Shown: positions 7,541-13,585 of the stretch, piece by piece
Layout: the number at the start of each line of letters is the position of its first letter
Numbering within the stretch: the first letter of the stretch is position 1
Assembly (NCBI GenBank): GCA_002450985.1
Contig: DKBA01000213.1
Span: 6,926 to 20,510, forward strand
Length of the DNA: 13,585 bases
Source: Acidimicrobiia bacterium UBA6912
GTDB taxonomy: Bacteria > Actinomycetota > Acidimicrobiia > Spongiisociales > UBA5794
Direction of reading: 5' to 3'
Program-made: the position numbers and the translations under genes
Notes under the pieces: model-generated
What the model was told of the DNA's origin: nothing
The model's database searches: none
Seen by the model: only the letters and a program-made list of their open reading frames with translations

Positions 7541-8412
7541 TCAGGGTCCGCTCACTGACCAAGCGCTACGGCGAGCACGCGGCGCTCGATGGCGTCGACC
7601 TCACCGTGGCGGAAGGCGCCGTCTACGGCCTCGTCGGCCCGAACGGTGCCGGCAAGACCACGCTGCTCTCGATCCTCGCCGGGCTCAGACGTCCCACCGC
7701 AGGCAGCGTCGAGATCGATGCCGCCGTCGAGGAACGGGCAGTGCTGCCGGACGCACCTCGGTTCGACAAGTGGCTCACCGCCCGTGAGGTGGTCGCGCTC
7801 GCCGCCGACCTCGGCGACGTCACCGACGAGACCCGGATCCAGACCGTGCTCGAGGACGCCGGCCTCGCCGAGGCGGCGGACCGAGCCGTGGGCGGCTTCT
7901 CACGCGGCATGCTGCAGCGCCTCGGCATCGCTGCCACCCTCGTCACGAGTCCGCGACTGGTCATGCTCGACGAGCCCGCCGCCGCCCTCGACCCTGCCGG
8001 GCGGCGCGAGGTGCTCGACGTCGTGGAACGGATGCGCAGCACGTCGACGGTGTTGTTCTCCAGCCACATCCTCGGCGACGTACAGGCGGTGTGTGACTGG
8101 GTGGGCATCCTCGACCGGGGCAAGCTCCTCTTCGAGGGCCCGGTGGCGGAGCTGCTCGGCAATGCGTCGAGCAGGGTGTACCTGGTGCGGGTACGGGCGG
8201 ACGTGCAGACGGTGGCAGACAGGCTCCGGTCGAACGAGTGGGTGCGCTCCGTGGAGACCCCGGCGGAGCGCCTGCTGCGCGTCGACGTCACGACGCTCGA
8301 CGCCGCCGAGCAGCACCTGGTGCCGGCGCTCGCCGAGATCGGGGTGCCGGTGGTGAGCGTCGAGCCCGAGCAGGTGAGCCTCGAGCAGGTGTTCTTGGAG
8401 CTGACCAGATGA
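7537..8412 (+). CDS. ABC transporter ATP-binding protein (YxlF-like)
   Basis: 291 residues from GTG, overlapping the previous stop by 4 nt. The nucleotide-binding domain has Walker A GPNGAGKTT (residues 34-42), a signature in the divergent form FSRGMLQRLG instead of LSGGQ, Walker B LVMLDEP (141-147; Asp145, Glu146), and the H-loop SSHI (His177). The Q-loop region reads VLPDAPRFDKWLTA and lacks the usual Gln. The last ~90 residues form the small accessory domain common in ABC-2 type ATPases, ending VSLEQVFLELTR. It energises the membrane partner encoded next, whose ATG overlaps this TGA. Such pairs export drugs, peptides or lipids or act in signalling; the substrate is unknown. Confidence 0.95.
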   Translation: MIRVRSLTKRYGEHAALDGVDLTVAEGAVYGLVGPNGAGKTTLLSILAGLRRPTAGSVEIDAAVEERAVLPDAPRFDKWLTAREVVALAADLGDVTDETRIQTVLEDAGLAEAADRAVGGFSRGMLQRLGIAATLVTSPRLVMLDEPAAALDPAGRREVLDVVERMRSTSTVLFSSHILGDVQAVCDWVGILDRGKLLFEGPVAELLGNASSRVYLVRVRADVQTVADRLRSNEWVRSVETPAERLLRVDVTTLDAAEQHLVPALAEIGVPVVSVEPEQVSLEQVFLELTR

Positions 8413-9158
8413 ACCTGTGGCGGCTCGAGTGGGTGCGCCTGGTGCGGTCGAAGCGCCTCGTCGCCCTCATCGGCGTCTACGTCTTCTTCGGCTTGCTGGG
8501 CCCGGTCACGGCCCGCTACATGGGTGACATCCTCGAGCGCTTCGGCGGCGACGTCGTGGTGCAATTCCCCGACCCGGTGCCAGCCGACGGCATCGCCCAG
8601 TTCACGTCGAACGCCAATCAGATCGGCCTGCTGATCGCCGTCGTCGTGGCAGCGGGCGCCCTCGTCATCGATGCGATCCCCGAGATGTCGATCTTCCTCC
8701 GCACCCGGGTCGACCGCATCGACCGGCTGCTCGTGCCGCGGCTCGTCGTCTCGTTCGCCGCCGTCGCGGCGGCGTTCATCGTCGGGATGCTCGGTGCGTG
8801 GTACGAGACGGTGGTGCTGCTCGGGTCGCTTCCCGTGGCCGACCTCCTCCTCGGGACACTGCTGAGCCTCGTCTACATGGCGTTCGTGGTGGCCCTCGTC
8901 GCTGCGCTCGGCAGCCGTCTCGCCAGCGTCTTGGGCACGGTGGCGACGACGGTGGTCGTCCTGCTCGTGCTCCCGATCTTCGGCCTCGTCGACGTCGTCG
9001 GCCGCTGGCTCCCCAGCCATCTGCTCGGTGCGCTCGATGGGCTGCTGCGCGGCACCAAGGGCGTGAGTGAGTACGTGCCGGCCACGCTCGTCACCCTGGC
9101 GCTGACCGCAGCGCTCGTCTGGCTCGCCACGAGATGGGCCGCCCAGCGCGAGCTGTGA
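8409..9158 (+). CDS. ABC-2 type transporter permease (YxlG-like)
   Basis: 249 residues. It starts at an ATG overlapping the ATPase stop as ATGA, so the two subunits are coupled. The short basic N-terminus (RLEWVRLVRSKR) precedes about six hydrophobic helices: near residues 15-38, 72-92, 105-130, 140-170, 176-200 and 228-246. The RTRVDRIDRLLVPR stretch before helix 3 is the cytoplasmic coupling-type loop seen in ABC-2 permeases. With the ATPase and PLDc_N peptide it forms a compact three-gene transport or regulatory module in the cytoplasmic membrane. Substrate and direction are not evident. The palindromic repeat element at 9167 begins 8 nt after the stop and may serve as its terminator. Confidence 0.9.
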   Translation: MNLWRLEWVRLVRSKRLVALIGVYVFFGLLGPVTARYMGDILERFGGDVVVQFPDPVPADGIAQFTSNANQIGLLIAVVVAAGALVIDAIPEMSIFLRTRVDRIDRLLVPRLVVSFAAVAAAFIVGMLGAWYETVVLLGSLPVADLLLGTLLSLVYMAFVVALVAALGSRLASVLGTVATTVVVLLVLPIFGLVDVVGRWLPSHLLGALDGLLRGTKGVSEYVPATLVTLALTAALVWLATRWAAQREL

Positions 9159-9166
9159 GAGCCCCG

Positions 9167-9232
9167 TTCGATGGCTCCCCCTCCAGGGGGAGCTGCCCGG
9201 CGCAGCCGGGATGAGGGGGTTCCTGGATTCGA
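9167..9232 (+). repeat. 66-bp palindromic (cloverleaf-like) intergenic element, copy A
   Basis: Bounded by TTCGA at both ends. The core runs ATGGCTCCCCCTCC, A, GGGGG and ends TGAGGGGG-T-TC. Possible stems are GCTCCCCC/GGGGGAGC (9174-9181 with 9186-9193, TCCA loop), CCCGGC/GCCGGG (9196-9201 with 9205-9210, GCA loop), and an alternative outer pairing CCCCCTC/GAGGGGG (9177-9183 with 9213-9219). A homologous element lies inverted at 10010-10074. It sits directly after the ABC operon, so it could also terminate transcription. Confidence 0.75.
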
Positions 9233-9237
9233 CGCAG

Positions 9238-9288
9238 GGTTCAGAAGGCCCAGGACGGGACGCCCGAGGACCTTCGGCCTCTGGAACC
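9238..9288 (+). other. imperfect stem-loop upstream of the secreted barrel gene
   Basis: GGTTCAGAAGGCC (9238-9250) can pair imperfectly with GGCCTCTGGAACC (9276-9288) around a 25-nt loop. A second weak inverted repeat (CGTTGC 9327-9332, GCAACG 9345-9350) lies nearer the gene. Together with copy A these are the only structures I see in the 221-bp gap. They could be leader-RNA structure or remnants of repeat elements. Confidence 0.3.
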
Positions 9289-9379
9289 TCCAACCGCTCA
9301 GGCGAACCGTGTCGCGTGGGGAGGCCCGTTGCGTTTCCGCCTCGGCAACGAGCACAGGGGACGACGCGGGAGGATTGTC

Positions 9380-9865
9380 ATGAGGAAGCGAAGACTCCTC
9401 ATCGTGCTGCTGGCCGTCGTGCTGATCGGCGCGTTCGTCCTGACCGGAGTCGCGATTGCCGGACCGAGAGGTTCGTCGACATTCACGCTGATCCTGGAGA
9501 ACTCGTCGTTCACCGGACTCGCGCGCGGCGATCTCGTCTTCACCGATCGCTTCTGGACGGAGGACGGCACACCCATCGAGGGGTGGGGAGGGGGCAGTTG
9601 CGTCAACCTCAGCCCTGATCCCGAAGCCATCGACAGCTACTTGTGCAGCGCCGTGTACGAGCTGCCTGATGGCGACCTCACCTTCTCGTTTGCGCTCGAC
9701 TTCACCGAAATGGTCGGCGATGACTGGGAAGTGGACATCGCCATCACCGGAGGAACGGGAGCGTTCCGCAATGTTCGCGGTGAGCTGATCCTGACGCAGA
9801 ATCCCGACAACCCCGACCAGAGCCTCGGACACTTCCACCTCATCGGAGCATCGGCCACCTACTGA
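9380..9865 (+). CDS. secreted allene-oxide-cyclase/dirigent-like barrel protein, function unknown
   Basis: 161 residues from an ATG with a good ribosome site (GGGAGGA, 6-7 nt spacing). Residues 1-28 (MRKRRLLIVLLAVVLIGAF...) form a signal peptide or anchor. The mature part is beta-rich: GDLVFTDRFW, a Gly-rich turn with Cys (GWGGGSCVNL), YLCSAVYELPDGDLTFSF, and the ITGGTGAFRNVRGEL motif. The GGTG-(A/R)(F/Y)-x-x-(V/A)-RGE block and the LPDG strand are typical of the bacterial AOC-like/dirigent barrel family. The two cysteines in the mature part may form a disulfide. Bacterial members have no established reaction, so none is assigned. It is a single-gene unit flanked by two inverted repeat elements. 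An in-frame ATG 51 nt upstream is less likely because it lacks a ribosome site. Confidence 0.82.
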   Translation: MRKRRLLIVLLAVVLIGAFVLTGVAIAGPRGSSTFTLILENSSFTGLARGDLVFTDRFWTEDGTPIEGWGGGSCVNLSPDPEAIDSYLCSAVYELPDGDLTFSFALDFTEMVGDDWEVDIAITGGTGAFRNVRGELILTQNPDNPDQSLGHFHLIGASATY

Positions 9866-9903
9866 GCCGGCCGGTTTGCTCTTCCTCTCAGGCAGGCAAT
9901 GGC

Positions 9904-9924
9904 CCGACCCGAGGGTGGGGTCGG
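9904..9924 (+). terminator. hairpin after the secreted barrel gene
   Basis: CCGACCC (9904-9910) and GGGTCGG (9918-9924) form a perfect 7-bp stem with a 7-nt loop, 38 nt after the stop codon. No T-tract follows, so termination is only probable. Confidence 0.4.
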
Positions 9925-10009
9925 AGAGGGTGTTGTCGGGAAGCAGCGCATCGTGCCGGGAGGGTCGAGTGCGTTGCGACGGTGACGCGTGCGATGCGGA
10001 ACGATTGGG

Positions 10010-10074
10010 TCGAAGAAGCCCCCTCAGGCAGGCCCTTCGGGCCCTCCAGTCCCCCGGGAGGGGGAGCCATTCGA
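10010..10074 (-). repeat. 65-bp palindromic (cloverleaf-like) intergenic element, copy B (inverted)
   Basis: On the minus strand it reads TCGAATGGCTCCCCCTCC, C, GGGGGA and ends TGAGGGGGC-TTC-TTCGA, matching copy A in ends, core and length. On the plus strand the stems are GGCCC/GGGCC (10031-10035 with 10039-10043, TTC loop), CCCCC/GGGGG (10051-10055 with 10060-10064) and outer CCCCCTC/GAGGGGG (10019-10025 with 10058-10064). The middle stem has quite different bases from copy A but still pairs. Confidence 0.75.
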
Positions 10075-10079
10075 TTCGA

Positions 10080-10118
10080 GAGCCGGCGCCCCGTCGGGTC
10101 GGACGGGGCGCCGGGCTC
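10080..10118 (-). terminator. strong hairpin terminator after the pullulanase gene
   Basis: GAGCCGGCGCCCCGTC (10080-10095) pairs with GACGGGGCGCCGGGCTC (10102-10118): about 16 bp with one bulged C and a GGGTCG loop. It begins 9 nt beyond the pullulanase stop on the minus strand. No T-tract. It may act in both directions because the barrel gene converges on it. Confidence 0.7.
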
Positions 10119-10127
10119 ACTGTCAGC

Positions 10128-13585
<3,458 letters not shown>

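Noticed and set aside
9167..9232. Copy A as a riboswitch for the barrel gene
   Set aside because: A homologous copy exists inverted at 10010-10074 behind the gene, so it is a dispersed repeat rather than a gene-specific leader RNA.
7623..9293. A 556-codon minus-strand open frame opposite the ABC transporter genes
   Set aside because: It is antisense to two clear overlapping genes with intact motifs, and its translation is a low-complexity Arg/Glu/His/Asp mixture with no domain. Long antisense frames are expected in G+C-rich codon usage.
9211..9618. Plus-strand open frame starting inside repeat copy A
   Set aside because: It begins within the palindromic element and runs out of frame through the secreted barrel gene, which has the better start, signal peptide and family motif.
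8873..10120. A 415-codon minus-strand open frame covering the barrel gene and both repeat elements
   Set aside because: It crosses hairpins, intergenic repeats and the antisense of two real genes, has no ribosome site and gives a compositionally random translation.

Overview
The window is G+C-rich, densely coded DNA with frequent GTG starts, 4-nt stop/start overlaps and one candidate leaderless promoter. This fits a high-GC Gram-positive bacterium, most likely an actinobacterium. The style of the nitroreductase and of the cloverleaf-like intergenic repeats suggests the Acidimicrobiia, but that is inference. I see no tRNA, rRNA, CRISPR array, transposase, integrase or phage gene.

Left block (1-3177). 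Four minus-strand genes run in series: a small 4-helix membrane protein, a 12-helix APC-superfamily amino-acid permease, an FMN-dependent nitroreductase and a small putative lipoprotein that overlaps the nitroreductase end. A divergent plus-strand gene encodes a dodecin-family protein that lacks the usual flavin-stacking Trp and Gln. A strong GC hairpin separates it from the next, convergent gene.

Centre (3289-9158). A very large secreted nuclease lies on the minus strand, with a signal peptide, three lamin-tail domains, an OB-like region, an endonuclease/exonuclease/phosphatase domain and an Ig-like tail. Its second and third lamin-tail domains come from an in-gene tandem duplication of about 0.53 kb. 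A 232-bp divergent intergenic region holding two perfect inverted repeats separates it from a tightly overlapping plus-strand operon: a PLDc_N membrane peptide, an ABC ATPase and an ABC-2 permease. That order resembles yxlE-yxlF-yxlG of the Bacillus subtilis sigY operon, but no sigma factor is adjacent.

Right block (9159-13585). A single secreted protein, probably an allene-oxide-cyclase/dirigent-like barrel, sits between two oppositely oriented copies of a 65-66 bp palindromic element. Beyond it, on the minus strand, lies the 3' part of a large secreted GH13 pullulanase whose start is outside the window. It has at least two PUD/CBM41-like carbohydrate-binding modules, CBM48, all four catalytic regions and an Ig-like tail.

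Taken together the window suggests a heterotroph that secretes large multidomain enzymes against extracellular DNA and alpha-glucans, next to ordinary uptake and redox genes. The best candidates for something undescribed are the cloverleaf element, whose two copies keep their stems while changing sequence, and the barrel gene they flank.
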